DNA of 64,000 bases from Anas platyrhynchos (Eukaryota > Chordata > Aves > Anseriformes > Anatidae), in NCBI RefSeq assembly GCF_047663525.1, contig NC_092606.1, positions 6,632,501 through 6,696,500 of the forward strand, in the 5' to 3' direction. The notes beneath the pieces were generated by a model, which was not told where the DNA came from, did not search any database, and worked only from the letters and a program-made list of their open reading frames with translations. Made by a program: the position numbers and the translations under genes. The stretch's first letter is position 1, and every line of letters begins with the position of its first letter. Shown piece by piece: positions 26,219 to 38,200 of the stretch.

Positions 26219-29132
26219 ATGGTGGCGACCTTCAAGATCGCCGTGCTGGGAGCCCAGGGCGTGGGCAAGAGCGCCATAGTCCGGCAGTTCCTCTACAACG
26301 AGTTCAGCGAGGTCTGCGTGCCCACCACGGCCCGCCGCGTCTACCTGCCCGCCGTCGTGATGAACGGCCACGTCCACGACCTGCAGATCATGGACTTCCC
26401 CCCCATCAGCGCCTTCCCCGTCAACACGCTGCAGGTAGGGGCGCCGGGGGGAGAGCCGAGCGAGCGAGCCCCTGCTCGGGGTTTGGCTTACCTAAACGCC
26501 GAGGACGGCGGCTTCAGAGCGGCAGGATGGGATGAGGTGGTTGGTTTTGTTGTTTTTTTTAATTTATTTTTATTTTTTTTAATTTATTTTTTTATTGCAG
26601 CTTAATCGCCTAAAATGATTTCCAGCCCTGGAGGGGCGCTTTCCCACCCCGTTTCCCACCCGATGGGGTGCCCGTGGCTCCGCTGGGTCTCCTCGTCCAC
26701 CTGGGTGCTGGGGCAGGGCGCTGGGATCCGTTCCCATCACTGTCCTGGGCCAGCAAAGGGCTCGGGGAGCGCGGCCAAAACCCTTGGGTGAAAATCTCAG
26801 GCGTCCCGGAGAGCCAAAGCACGGTGCACCCATTGCCTGAAGGCCACCCCTGTTGTGGGTTTGGGGTTTTGCTGTGTTTCTCTGGGGTTCCTCTAAGCCT
26901 GCTCCTCTTTTCCCTATGGGAAAGGCCGTTTTCCTCTCTATGGGCTCGTGTTTACCCCAGTGAGGGGTTCCTTACACCCCTCACCCCGCAGCGGTGCCTG
27001 GATCGATCCCAGCAGCGCCGACCCCGCCGGCTGCTCCCCAGCCCCGCAGCTGCCACCACCACCGCCTGCGGGGTCCGGTGGGGAAAAAGGGGATTTTAAC
27101 CCCGTGCCGCTGGCAGGGACGGGCTGTCCTGTATTTTTAATCAGTGTAATTACACCGCTCCTGCTCCCTGTGGGGACGGGGTCAGGGGGGCTCTGCGGGG
27201 CTCCGCGCTTGCCCGAAGCTGCGGGGCAGGAGGTGAAGGGAGCGCTGGGGGGGGGGGGTTAAAAATTAAACGGCGTGTGCAGGGAACGAAAGGTCAGCGA
27301 GAGACACGGCCCGAAATAGCAAAGGGTAATTTATTGGCATGGCAGACGACGCTCACATACTCAATTAACTCCGTGCCTCGCTGTGCGCAAGGGGAGGCGG
27401 GCGGTGGGAACAGATGGAGGCTTCCAGGGCAGGGGCTGCTCCGAGGGGCTCCCGGAGGGGAAGGGGGCACCACGGCGGGGGCAGACAGCGGCCGGGGCTG
27501 CTGGAGGCATCGCTGGGCTCCGCTCCTTGCCCAGGAGCAGCTTCCCCGCGGAGATGGATTGGGAGAGGAGCACGGCCCCAGCTCCCCGATGTCCCACTCT
27601 GGCCTCGAGCATCCCCAGGAATCCACACGTGGATCTCTCCGCGATTTCCTCGGGTCCTCGGTTTCATTTAGCCTCGTTCCCGGAGATCATAAACCCAGGA
27701 GGGACGATTCACCATGTGCTCGGGCTTTGCCTGGGGAGCCTCGGTGCCTGTCCTGCTCCGTGCGCTCCTCTCCTTCCCGGCCCAACCTCGGGAGGGATCC
27801 TCGCGGAGCCGCCCGCACGCGCGGTAACCCCGGCTCACGGCACCCTCACCACAGCCCAGAGGCACCCCCCAGAACATAACCCCCTGGACACCTCGGGGGG
27901 GGATGGCTCCATCCCACAGCGGGGACGTGCTGGGGATCCACTGGGATCCACCGCGTTGGATCCACTGGGAAGCGGGGATGGGCTGCACTGGGGACACTGT
28001 GATTTGGGGCTGGTCACTGGTGCCACTTGTCCTCAGCAAACCCCGCTCCCGAGCGGCCGCTGCTCCCTGCCTGTCCCCAGGTCCCCTTTGCTGTCACCTT
28101 CCTGCTGCCACCTGCGGTGCTGCAGAGCTGCTGGCCTGGGACCCCGCAGCCTCCCCTGCCCCAAACCTGGGCTCCATCACCCCGAAACAGCCCAACGAGC
28201 AGCTCTGGAGGGGGGGAGCTTTACACCCAGGCTTTCAGCCCCCTTCCCCCAGCCCCATTAAGGCTGCCCCTGGGTGGAGGTGCAGAGAAAGGCTTAAATC
28301 CTTTAACGCTCCCATCCAGGACCCCACACACCTGCGACGTGCCCAGGGGCCGGATCCTACAAACATCTTTCCCCCTACAAACGCGTCCGGCCCCCAGGCG
28401 GTGTGGGGCGACCCCCGGGGCACGCCAGGATTGATCCCTCTCTGCACCTTGCAGGAGTGGGCGGACGTGTGTTGCAGGGGGCTCCGGAGCGTCCATGCCT
28501 ACATCCTGGTCTATGACATCTGTTGCTTTGACAGCTTCGAGTACATCAAAACCATCCGCCAGCAGATCCTGGAGACGAGGTAGGGGCCGTTCGCCGGCGG
28601 GGGCATGCCAAGAGTGGGGGGGTATCGTGGTGGGGATGGGATCCTATAACCCCCTGCTGAGCCCCTTCCATCCCAGGGCAGATATTCCTGGGGAAAACAC
28701 CTTGGGGTGACACGGGGCCCCCTTGGTGGCCACGGAGAGGGACAAGGGGACAGGACGGGAGGTGGCACAGCTCTCTCACGGCGTGCCCAGGTGCCGGGTA
28801 GGGTTGGGGCTGGGTTGTGGCTCCGTGTCTCTGCCCTCCCTCACCTCCCTCACCGCCCCAGGGTCATTGGCACGTCGGAGACGCCCATCATCATCGTGGG
28901 CAACAAGCGGGACCTGCAGCGGGGCCGGGTGATCCCGCGCTGGAACGTCTCCAACCTGGTGAAGAAGACGTGGAAGTGCGGCTACATCGAGTGCTCGGCC
29001 AAGTACAACTGGCACATCCTGCTGCTCTTCAGCGAGCTCCTGAAGAGCGTGGGCTGCGCCCGCTGCAAGCACGTCCACACCACCATCCGCTTCCAGGGTG
29101 CCCTGCGCAGGAACCGATGCACCATCATGTGA
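26219..29132 (+). CDS. RASL10B: Ras-like protein family member 10B (small GTPase)
   Basis: Complete Ras-superfamily GTPase of 203 aa, the usual length of RASL10B. Coding exons are 26219-26434, 28455-28579 and 28862-29132 (stop TGA 29130-29132), with consistent phases. The P-loop GAQGVGKS is at residues 11-18, the guanine-specificity motif NKRD at 128-131, and ECSAK is the G5 motif. The switch II region reads DFPPISAF from Asp59 where Ras has DTAGQE, so the catalytic Gln is absent; this is a family trait. The C-terminus CTIM is a CaaX box, so prenylation is expected. [16 protein letters not shown] and the cysteine-rich C-terminus identify RASL10B rather than RASL10A. The start was chosen because [11 protein letters not shown] aligns with the family's N-terminus. 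Confidence 0.96.
26435..28454 (+). other. RASL10B intron
   Basis: GC-rich 2-kb intron. It contains an AT-rich patch near 26545-26605 and a run of G at 27247-27259. No other exon is seen; the long open frames here (for example 27383-28261) look like GC-driven shadows. Confidence 0.65.
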
Positions 29133-30670
29133 GCCCCCCCGGACCCCCACGGACCCCTCCCCGGGGCCGTGTCCCCGCAGGACCCCCAGCCCTGCCGGGG
29201 TGATGCTCTGTTGGGAGCCGTGCTGGAGGCACCCCGGGCGTTGCTTCCCCTGCGGTGACACTTGGGGACACGGCGTGCACGGCACGGGGCCAGGCAGGGC
29301 GATGCGGTGGCCGCTGGGGGGTCGGGTCAGGCTGGGCCAGGTGGGGCCCGGAGGTGAGGGGTGAGGGAGGACCTCAGCTGGATCCTCGCTTCTCCGCACG
29401 AAGGAGCCGCTCGGGGAGAGCCCCACGGTGCCACCGACCTCAAATTCCCACCTCAGGGCTGAGCGCTGCCTCCCTGCGCCACCACGGCCCGAGCTGGTCA
29501 CCTCCGTGGGCTCTTGCTGCTCTGTGCCTGAGCCGGGCAGCCTGGTTTGGTTCCCCTGCCCCAAAAAGTGCTATTCCCACCCCCACCAGCTCCCTTTCCT
29601 CAAGCCTCGTCCTCCCTGTATGCACCAGCCCCGCAGAGGCTTCGCCAGCCCCCAGGTTTTTAGGGCCAAAACAAAACGCTGGGCACAGCTCAGCACCCCC
29701 GACCCAAAACCCAGCATCCTGACCCAAAAGGCAGGGGTTCCTGGCTAGGCAGGTGGTGCTTCCAGGTGGATCCAACCCCTGCGGGGCTTTTCCCAGGGGA
29801 AGCTCGCGCCCATCCATCCATCCGAGACGGGGACGGTGCCCACACAAAGGCAGCCTCCGAAGCAATAGGGAGCTGGGGTTGCATTGCCACTTTTATTTCT
29901 TAATTCTGTGCACATTCCTAATGGGAAAATGAGCCCCTCCTTCTTTTTTCTTTCTTTCTTTCTTCTTTTTAAATTAATCTTTTGGCTGGTTTCCGCTCCG
30001 GACTGCCAGCTCATCTGCAGCTTGTCCTGGAGCCCGGGAGGCAAAGCGCAGCCCGAGCTCGTAAATGGGGCCGGGTGCGAGGGGTGCAGGTCTGGGCTTT
30101 GTCCCCGTGTGACACAGGGACACTGTGAAACAGCCAACACCAAAAGCCCGCTGCCTCTTCCCACCGACAGGCTCCATTTCCCAGAACTGCTGCTGTCCTG
30201 GTAACTCTCGCTGTTAAGAGTCCTTCCCACTGAGCTCTAGCCCACTGCATCCAGCCTGGCCTCGCAGCCCGGCCATCGGTCGGTCCCCGCATCCCTGCTC
30301 CAGCCTTGCCGTCAGTCCCTGCTCCATCCCTACCATCAATTCCTGCTCCATCCCTGCTGCCCCCATCACCTGCTTTAGGAACCAAAACCCCATCCTCTTA
30401 CCCCAAACAAAATAAGGAAAAAAAAAAAACGCACAGAAAAGTCGAGGGGAGTGCGCACAGGGCGCAGGGCTGGGGGAGAGCAGCTCCCATCCTCTCCATC
30501 CCTCACCTTCACGGCAAGCCCACCGTGCCGCGCCGCCGGCCCAGCCCCATCTCACCAGGATTGATCAGCCCACGTTACCGGTCTCTCGCTAGCTTTACCC
30601 CTCCAAATTGTTTGAGAAGGAAACTCCTTGGTAAATGCTACTAATAAAGCATTTATACCGTGCTCCGACG
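29133..30670 (+). other. RASL10B: RASL10B 3' UTR with poly(A) signal
   Basis: Noncoding sequence after the stop codon, GC-rich at first, with AATAAA at 30643-30648 as the best + strand polyadenylation signal. An abrupt AT-rich block follows (30650-30850). A TTTATT at 29892 would be a - strand signal and could serve the convergent GAS2L2. Confidence 0.5.
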
Positions 30671-32006
30671 TGCACATGTCAGCGACTAAGCCAATACATT
30701 GTTTGTTATAACCCTGTAGCCTGCAGTTTATAGCACAACTAGTTACAGGTTTTTATAGCATCTATTTAGTATTTTGGAAAAAAAAAATGGTTATAAATAT
30801 AATTGTTATATTCTATTGTACTTTATAGCCAGAAGTTATATTAGTATTAACAACCCTCCCTGCTCCGGCAGCAGTGCCCAGCTCCCGGACCACTGCCAGG
30901 AGAGCGGGATTGGGGCCGGGACCCCTGGCACAGCGGGGCTGGGGGCTGGGATGGCAGAGGATCAGTGCATCCCCTGACCCCTGCAGCACTTGGGATCAAA
31001 CCGCCTTGCCCCCCTGCCCATAAATATGCCCTCATCCCAAAGTGTTACCGCTCTGCCACCACCTCCTCGTCCCGCTCTGTGTTTCCTCGCTCGGCTCTAC
31101 GTCCACGCAGAGATAACCTGCTGCCGAGCTGGGGGGAGGCTGAGGATGTCCCCAGCTGTCTCCAGGGGCAGAAAGGTGGAAAAAAATATATCGTTTTCTG
31201 CCCCGTGTGTGTGTGCTGAGCCAGGAGGTGTCACACAGCCCGAGGTGGGCTCGGTGCAGCCCCGATGAGGATGCTCGCCCTCTCCTCCTCCTGGAGGTGC
31301 ATCACGGTTTCCAGGACCTGGCTCCCCTTTCCCCCTGGACTTCTCGTTGGAGATTCCCAAGGCGTCTCCACCTCCTGAAATGCCCTGCACCCCTTTACTT
31401 GAACCCGAATTAAAATCAGGTCTGTCCCCCTTGTTCTGTACCCGCCTCGCTGCTCCTTGCTCGTGGCGCCGGACCGCTCGCAGCCCCGCCGCGGCGCTGG
31501 AAGCCCCCTGGGGACACCGCGTTCCCCCTGGCAGGATCCTTGCCACCAGCAGGGCTCGCTGCCCACGGAACCGGTCACCGAGGACTTCTCCCTCCCTGCC
31601 CACACAGAAAAGCTGCTGGGAGAGAAGAGGCTTTGGTACAGCTCTTATTGCACAAGCACCGACCGCTGCCGCCGCCCCGTGCCACCCCTGCGGACGCGTC
31701 CTTGCCGGAGCAGCCTTAATGCAGGGGGGGCTGCTCCAAACCAGGGCCCGTGGGGAAATGCCAGCAGAGCATCAGGAAAATCGTCTCACCCTGCCCTGAG
31801 CTCAGCAGGCCGGTAGGGCTCTGCGTGCTGGAAGGCTCAGGCGTCCTTGGTTCCATTGCGCAGATGGGGAAGACCGAGGCACGCAGTGGTGTCCCCAGAA
31901 GCAAACGCCTCGCGCTGCCTGCGCTGACCTCCTGGGGCTCAGCCCCCAATTTGGGCACCGTGGCTCTCACAAGCAAGCGGTCCCCCAAAACCCAAGGGGT
32001 ATGGGG
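30671..32006. other. Convergent intergenic spacer / GAS2L2 3' UTR
   Basis: Lies between the 3' ends of RASL10B (+) and GAS2L2 (-). 30671-30850 is strongly AT-rich with three TTATAGC copies; the rest is GC-rich. The end of the GAS2L2 3' UTR is not evident, as there is no clear - strand AATAAA close to the stop. Confidence 0.45.
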
Positions 32007-35000
32007 TCAGACCCACGCCTCCTCATCGTCCTCGGTGAGCCAGGCGCCGCTGTCGGCTGGAGAGGGCTTGGTTGTGGGGTGCGCGCCCCCGGGCTGCGGG
32101 CGTCGCGCCGGGGCTGGGGGGCGATGCTGGCCCCGGGCACGGGGCAGGCGCTGCCCCAGCGGGGTGGGGATGCGTGAGGGGCCCTTCCCGGGCCGGTGGT
32201 CCCGCCGGGGACGCACTTTGGGCCGCAGCTTCAGCTTGTAGATGGAGGGCACGCGCTCGGGTTTCTTCAGGCAGCGCCGGGGTTTCGGCAGGGTGGCTGC
32301 CCTCGTGCCCTGCGGGGTCTGGGCCCCCGCTGCCAGCTCCTCCGTGGTCCCCCCAGCTGGGAGGGTGGCACACTGCGGGGTGGCCATGGGGGGTTTTGGG
32401 GCCACCCAGCTCTCCATCTCCACAGGGCGCAGGGGCTGCCGGTTTTGGGAGAGCTCCTCCAGCACCCTGTCGTAGCCTGGGGGCTGTGAGTGTGCCCAGC
32501 ACCCCTGGAGCCCCGAGCCCCCCCTGCCATGGCCACAGGTTCCCCCCGGTTCATCTGCTGGCACCCCGGGGCTCTCAGCATCCTTGGCTGGTGGGCTCGT
32601 GGCTGGGTGGCACCGCTGGGGCCCCTCCCCAGCAGCACAGCCCTTGCACCCGTTTGCAATAGGGGACAGAGGGGTCAGGGGCCGGCAGCCAGCCGGGCTG
32701 GCTTTGCTGGGGGGTTTAACACTTCTGTCCCCTTTTGGAGCTTGGCTCAAAGAGTTTTGGGGTGGTGCTGGATGGCCACGTCCACAGGCTGCCCGGTTCC
32801 CTTCCTGGGAGCTTTTCCTGCTCTGTGATGCCCCCCGGGCATCGCGGTGCGGGGAGGAAGACCTGACCTTGATGGGGCTGTGGGCACGGGGCACGGCGGC
32901 AGCAGGGACCCCTGCTTGCTGCAGCCTGGCAGCCCCCACGGACGAGTTCCCCCCTTGCTGGGTGGTTTTTGGAGGCAGCGGTGCCCGACTCTGGGCACTG
33001 GGGGCCCTGCCCCTGCCCTGTGCTGCTGCAGAACGGGGGGTCCCCAGGATACTCCCAGGTGGCACCTCGGGGACCCCCGCACTGCCCCGTGTGCCTGGGG
33101 CCCGCCGGGACGGGGTAGGTGCCCGCTGCGTGGCCCCACAGCCGGGGGTGCTGGGTCGAGCGGGGGACCTCGGCGGTGGCTCCCGTGTCCTACAAGGAGA
33201 GAGAGACAGAGGGGGGTGCACAGAGCCACCGCGTCCCCCTGCATCCAGGGATGGGACAAAAAGCACCCCAAAAAGTGGTGGTTTTGGGGTACGAAGCCGC
33301 TCTGCACCTCACCTGCCCGAAGGGACCCTCCGGGGCTGCGCTGGCTCCCGGTGAGGGCTGGCACCCGGCGAGGGGGTGGCGGGGCGCAGAGGGCCGGAGC
33401 GGGGGGCCTGGGGGGCGCGGGGTCCCCATGCCACGGGGGGCAGCGGGCTCTGCGAGCGGCTGACCAGCAGCGAGGGCTGCCTGCGGCCGGGGGCCGGGGG
33501 GGCTTTGCAGAGCTGGACCTCGTGCTGCACCTGCTGGGGGGGCCTGCTCCGGGTGTGCTGCTTGTGAGCTGCGGGGGAAGACGGGGCTCAGCCACCGCCA
33601 CCCCCTCCCCATCACCTTCACAGACCCCAACCCTGGGGAGGGGTTTCCAGGACCCCCCCCCACCCCACCCCAGTGCTGTCAGCCAGGGATGCTCCCCGCA
33701 GCCCCCAGCACCTTGCAGAAGGGATTTGGGCCTCGCCAAGGTCTCTTTCCTTCCCAAAGTCTGCCGTGACCTCTAGCGGCCACCCAGCAAGAGCCATACC
33801 CCAAAGCAACGATTTCCCAGCGAAACATTGGGGTTGGGGGGCCTCCTGCTCCTGGAAACCCCCATAAGCAGCGATGAGCCCCCCCCCTTTCTCCCCTCCC
33901 AGGGGCACGGGCACTCACAGAGCGAGGTGCAGCGGCACGGGTCGTGCTTGTCCAGGTAGTGCTGCAGCGTGTCCCAGCCGCCCCCGACCCGCACCATGAC
34001 GTGTTCCCGCAGGATCTGCACGAGGAGCAGCACCATCAGCCCCGCTTCACCCAGCACCATCGATTTGGGGGGGGTTTCATCTCCCTTTGATGTCCCACTG
34101 CGTGTTTTGTCACCCCAGGGAGGGTCTGGCCGGGGTGGGAGGCTTTTGGGAAGCTCCCTGCTCCACCTGAGCCCTTTGGGAAGCCCTCCACACCCAGGCA
34201 GGGGCTGAGCATCAGCCCCAAACAGGGTTCCCATCACCTGTAGGGCCAGCTTAGCCCCAAACAGGAGGTTTTGTCCCACACCCACAGATGGTTACATCCA
34301 TGCAAACCCACACCGCGGGCCCCAGCTGCCCTATTTTGTGGATAATTATCAAAAACCCTATGTTGGCCCTGTCGGGGGATGGATTTAGGGAGCTAAACTG
34401 GGAGCTGAGGCAGGACTGCTGGTGCCCACACCCTGAAAGCCCCCCAAAACGGGCTCACCCGGACAAAGATGAGGGTGTCGGAGTCGCCCACGCGGTATTT
34501 CCCGTCCGATATCTTAATCATGGGGAACTGCACGGGGCAGGTGCAGCGGCTCACCAGGTGCTGGACCTGCGGGCAGCGGGGATGGCTCTCATCATCCCCA
34601 TCATCCCCATAATTCCCATCCCCATTATCCCCATCCCAATCATCTCCATCATCCCATCATCCCCATCCCCATCATCCCCACCATCTCCATCCCAACCACC
34701 ACCATCCCCTCCATCCCCCCCCCACCCTACCATCTGGTCGAGGTTTCGGAGGTCCCGGGGTTCCCTGGGGGGCCGTGGCAGGGGGGTGTCCTTGGGGGGC
34801 AGGTGCAGCTCCTGCCGCAGCTCCTCCTCGATCTCCTCCTCCATCTGCACCAGGGTGGGGGCGCGCATGCCGAAGCGGGCGGCGCGGCGCGCCAGCTCCA
34901 GCAGGCAGAGCACGAAGTTCTTCTCGTTCTTCCGCAGCACCAGGTCCTCCGTCTCGAACATCAGGACGTCTGGGGCAGGTGCACCAGGGGACGGGGACAA

Positions 35001-35974
35001 AGGGGTTGTGGGGGGGGGCACAGGCATAGAGAAAACCCACCCGCGGGGGTGTTGTTTCCCTGAGGAGCGGCTCTGCCCACCTCGCTGTGCCATCCCACGG
35101 ATGCTGGGAGCGTGGCTGGGTGCAGAAAGGGTTGGGATAAATTCATGGGGGGGATGTTCCCTTGGGCATCTCCACGCGGAGATGCTGAGGCTGTTTTGTG
35201 GCATCCCAGAGCCACACACACACAGCTGGGTGTGCTGAGGACATTTCACTCCATGCCCATGGCACTTCCCAGGCACCGCTGCTGGTGGGGACACGGTGAC
35301 AGCCCCCAGGGTGCTCCCGGTCCTTATGGCCGAGATGGTGCCGTGCGTGGCAGGGCCGTGCGCCCTTGTGCCCTTCCCATTCCCATCCCCATTTTTCCAC
35401 CCGAGCAAACACACCCACCACGTGCCAGCACCCCACAAAGCCACCGCCAAGCCAGGAGGAGTTTGTGCGAGCCCAGCTTGGTGCAGAAATCCCAGCTCGG
35501 GCACTGGGGTGGCACCGGCCTTGGGCACACACGGGAAAACACCGAGGGCGATGCCAGGAGCAGCTGGAGGGGAACTGCACACCACATCCCGGGGCTGCTG
35601 GATCCCGAGGCCTTACCTTTAATCCCCATCTCCTTCCTGCACCACTGGATGAAGTTGGAGACGTTGTCCCTGGCCTGGAAGGTGCCCGGCTGTGCCGCCA
35701 GGTTGCAGGCGACACCGGCCGCGGGCAGGCGGAGGCGGCGAGCTGCGGCGGGGCAGGCACGGGCAAACTCCCCGGCAGCTTGGGCAACGTGGTTGGCGTG
35801 GGAGCAGAGCACGGCCCCCGTCTCCAGCACCTCCAGGAAGGTGCCCGCCTCGATGTCCAGGTCGTAGAGCTCCTTCAGCCACTCGGCCAGGTCCTCCTTC
35901 ATGGCGCACAGGTACTGCTGGCTGGAGCGGTAGGGACGGATGCTCCTCTCCGCGGCACCCGGCGCCCCCCACAT
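32007..35974 (-). CDS. GAS2L2: GAS2-like protein 2 (actin-microtubule linker)
   Basis: Cytoskeletal linker with a CH domain (actin) and a GAR domain (microtubules). In mammals it acts in multiciliated cells at basal bodies, and its loss causes ciliary orientation defects. Coding exons on the - strand are 35974-35617, 34969-34731, 34566-34459, 34015-33919, 33568-33313 and 33189-32007. All borders are GT-AG and phases agree, giving 746 aa. The CH domain is at about residues 20-155 ([13 protein letters not shown] ... [15 protein letters not shown]). The GAR domain is at about 193-265 ([19 protein letters not shown] ... [10 protein letters not shown]). A long proline/serine-rich tail follows, with a conserved basic block ([12 protein letters not shown]-like, here [16 protein letters not shown]). 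It carries an EB1-binding SxIP motif, SRIP, and ends EEAWV. The start [11 protein letters not shown] lies 19 nt after an acceptor (ctcccag, exon from 35993), implying an upstream 5' UTR exon. Tail features exclude GAS2L1. Confidence 0.95.
33919..34015 (-). CDS. GAS2L2: GAS2L2 exon 4 (end of GAR domain)
   Basis: Encodes [20 protein letters not shown] and [12 protein letters not shown]. This is the GAR signature, with the [10 protein letters not shown] core and the cysteines of the zinc-binding microtubule-binding module. The 97-nt exon ends in phase 1 at a GTGAGT donor. Confidence 0.93.
34580..34728. repeat. Degenerate CCCATCAT-type tandem repeat filling GAS2L2 intron 2
   Basis: Intron 34567-34730 is only 164 nt, and nearly all of it is an imperfect array built of catcatcccc/catcccc units. 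It continues up to the exon 2 donor (ATG|GTAGGG). On the transcribed strand it reads as GGGGATGATGG-like purine-rich repeats. Confidence 0.85.
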
Positions 35975-35993
35975 CGTGCCATAAAATCCCGGG
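35617..35993 (-). CDS. GAS2L2: GAS2L2 first coding exon (CH domain)
   Basis: The exon begins after a pyrimidine-rich acceptor. It has a short leader, then ATG at 35974-35972, and ends in the donor AAAG|GTAAGG. It encodes [20 protein letters not shown] and the actin-binding CH core down to [13 protein letters not shown]. The open frame continues upstream of this ATG, but that sequence is intron-like. Confidence 0.9.
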
Positions 35994-38200
35994 CTGGGAG
36001 GAGGCAGAGGGAGAAGAAGGGCGATGGGGACACAGGGAGCTGCCCCACCGTGTCCCCAGCCCACCTCCCCACTCACCCCGTGCTGCTCGCTCTCTGCCAC
36101 CAGGGCCACCAGGAGGGGGACACCGCTCGTCCCCTCGAGGGCTGGCTGCCTGTGGGGTGCCGGAGCCCTTCTGGGGTCTCAGGGCTGTGCGAGGCAGCCC
36201 CGGGAAGGGAAATGTCCCTCCTGGGCAGTGGGTGTTTTGTTTCCTTCCCAAGTGCTGCTCCCTTCTCCTTGGTGACAAGGGACTGGCTGCAAACACTCCC
36301 CGTTAACCCTCCAGCGCCTGCTGCTCCTCCAGGAGCCCCGCTCCCTCTCTGTGCCCCGGAGGTGGATTTGCCCACTAAATGCCCCCAGTTTGGGGCAGTA
36401 GAGGGCTAGAGGGCAGCTCCTCAGCACCCCAAGCCATTCACAGCCCCAAAAGAGGGGGGATTGCCCCCTCCCCACCACCCTTACACCTGCTTGCACTGCA
36501 GGTGAAGTGACCTGGGGGCCCTGTGAGCCCTATCTTCAGGGCTCGGTGCCACCCAGCCACAGCTTTGTACCCATTTTACAGGCCCAGATGGGGGTCACTG
36601 AGACCCCCCCTTGCACGCCCACCCTCCCCATGGCAAGGAGCCTGCACAGGCAGGGAGCACAGGTACAGACAGGTACGAGGCCAATCTCAGCATGGGTGCA
36701 GCGTGAGGACCTCCGGGCACAGCACAGGGACGATGCTCGGACCAGCCCCTCCGCACCCTCCCCATGCACACCTTGGCAAAACCCCAGGGTTTTGCAAAGT
36801 TGTAGGGCTGGGGCAGAAATCCCACGGGAAGAGCTGGTCCTGCCAGTGGCTGTGCTCCCAAACCTTCCCATGGGGGTTTCTGTGTGACCTGGAAACGCAG
36901 CGGGTAGCAGCAGAGCCACCACGGCCACCGCCTGCTCCGGGCTTTGGCAGCGAGGTGCAGCCCCGAGCCCCAAGTTTTGCACTGTGTCAGGGCTCAGCCT
37001 GCAAAAAAAAAAAAAAAAACTCAATCCTCTCCCCCAGGCTTCTTCCTGAAAAAGCAAAATGAAAAAAAAGCCTTTGGGGTTTCTTTGCCCTGTGCTCCCT
37101 TGCGATCTCTGTGCTGTGAGGCCCTGAACAAGAGCCAAGCTCCTCCGCAGAGGGCACGGCGCCAGGAGCTGGGGCTTCACGGCGATCACCACGGGGCACA
37201 GCAGCGAGTGGGCACTCCGGGAATCTGCAGCCTCGCAGGGCTCCAAACCAAAAGCTGTTGCAGAGCACCCCAGCTCCGAGGTGCTGGTGCAAAAAGCAGC
37301 TCTGCCAGTGATTTCTCACACCTTGGGACTGGAAAAGTCTCTGGGGAGCTCAGGGGGGTTCCTGCTGCTCAGGGACTCCGTCCTCTGCCTGCTGCTGCTG
37401 CCTTTGGTGCCATTTTGGGGGAGGCAATGCAGGAATCCCAGCTATTCCCCGGGGTGGGGAATGCGCAGCGGGCGCCTGGCGTGCCCTGCAAGCAGACGAG
37501 GAGGAGAAAAGGAGCCTTGTGCCACAGAGGGGACGGTGACACGGCTCGGGGTGCACGCTCACCCCCTGGCCCTGCACCCTGCGGGGTGCAGGAGCTTTGG
37601 AGAGGGGCTGGAGGCACCGACCGAGGTGTCCCGACCTCTGCAAACATCCCCACAGCACCTCCGCCGCCGCCTTCCCCTGCAGACAAAACACCGCCCGGTC
37701 AATGGGCAGCGCACGTGGGATGCCCGGCGTGTCACGGCATGAAGGAAAGCAAACAAGGGGAGCAAACAGCTCTTGCTTTCTCCTCCTGCAGCTCCTTGGC
37801 CAAGAGGCAGAGTCAGCACCCCGACGGCACGCACCCGACGCCTGCTTGGGGAAAAAAACAGCCCGGCTGGGGCAGAGCACGATGGTTTCCTGTGGACGGG
37901 GGGGACCCATGGTCCACCACCCACCCTGGGAAAAAATAATATTATTAACGCATCACAAGGCGTGGAGGAATCCTCCATAGCTTGGGATGAGGCAGGGAGG
38001 AGAGGTTCCCTGTTTTCTTCAGCATCTTGTGCTTCACAGGGCTGCATTTTGGTGAGACCGATCCCTTTCGCACAGAACCTTGGGGCAAACGGAGCCGTGC
38101 CCACCCCGGCCCCAAAGGCACACACATGCATCTTAATTCATCCCTTGCAGGAAACACGAGATTGGATTTTAAAAAAAATATGAAGGCATGGCATGAAAAC
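35994..38200. other. Intergenic between GAS2L2 and MMP28
   Basis: GC-rich spacer containing the unseen 5' UTR exon/promoter of GAS2L2 and the possible distal MMP28 3' UTR. It has an A-run at about 37003-37019. I looked for the small C17orf50-type gene that sits here in human and did not recognise it. Confidence 0.5.
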
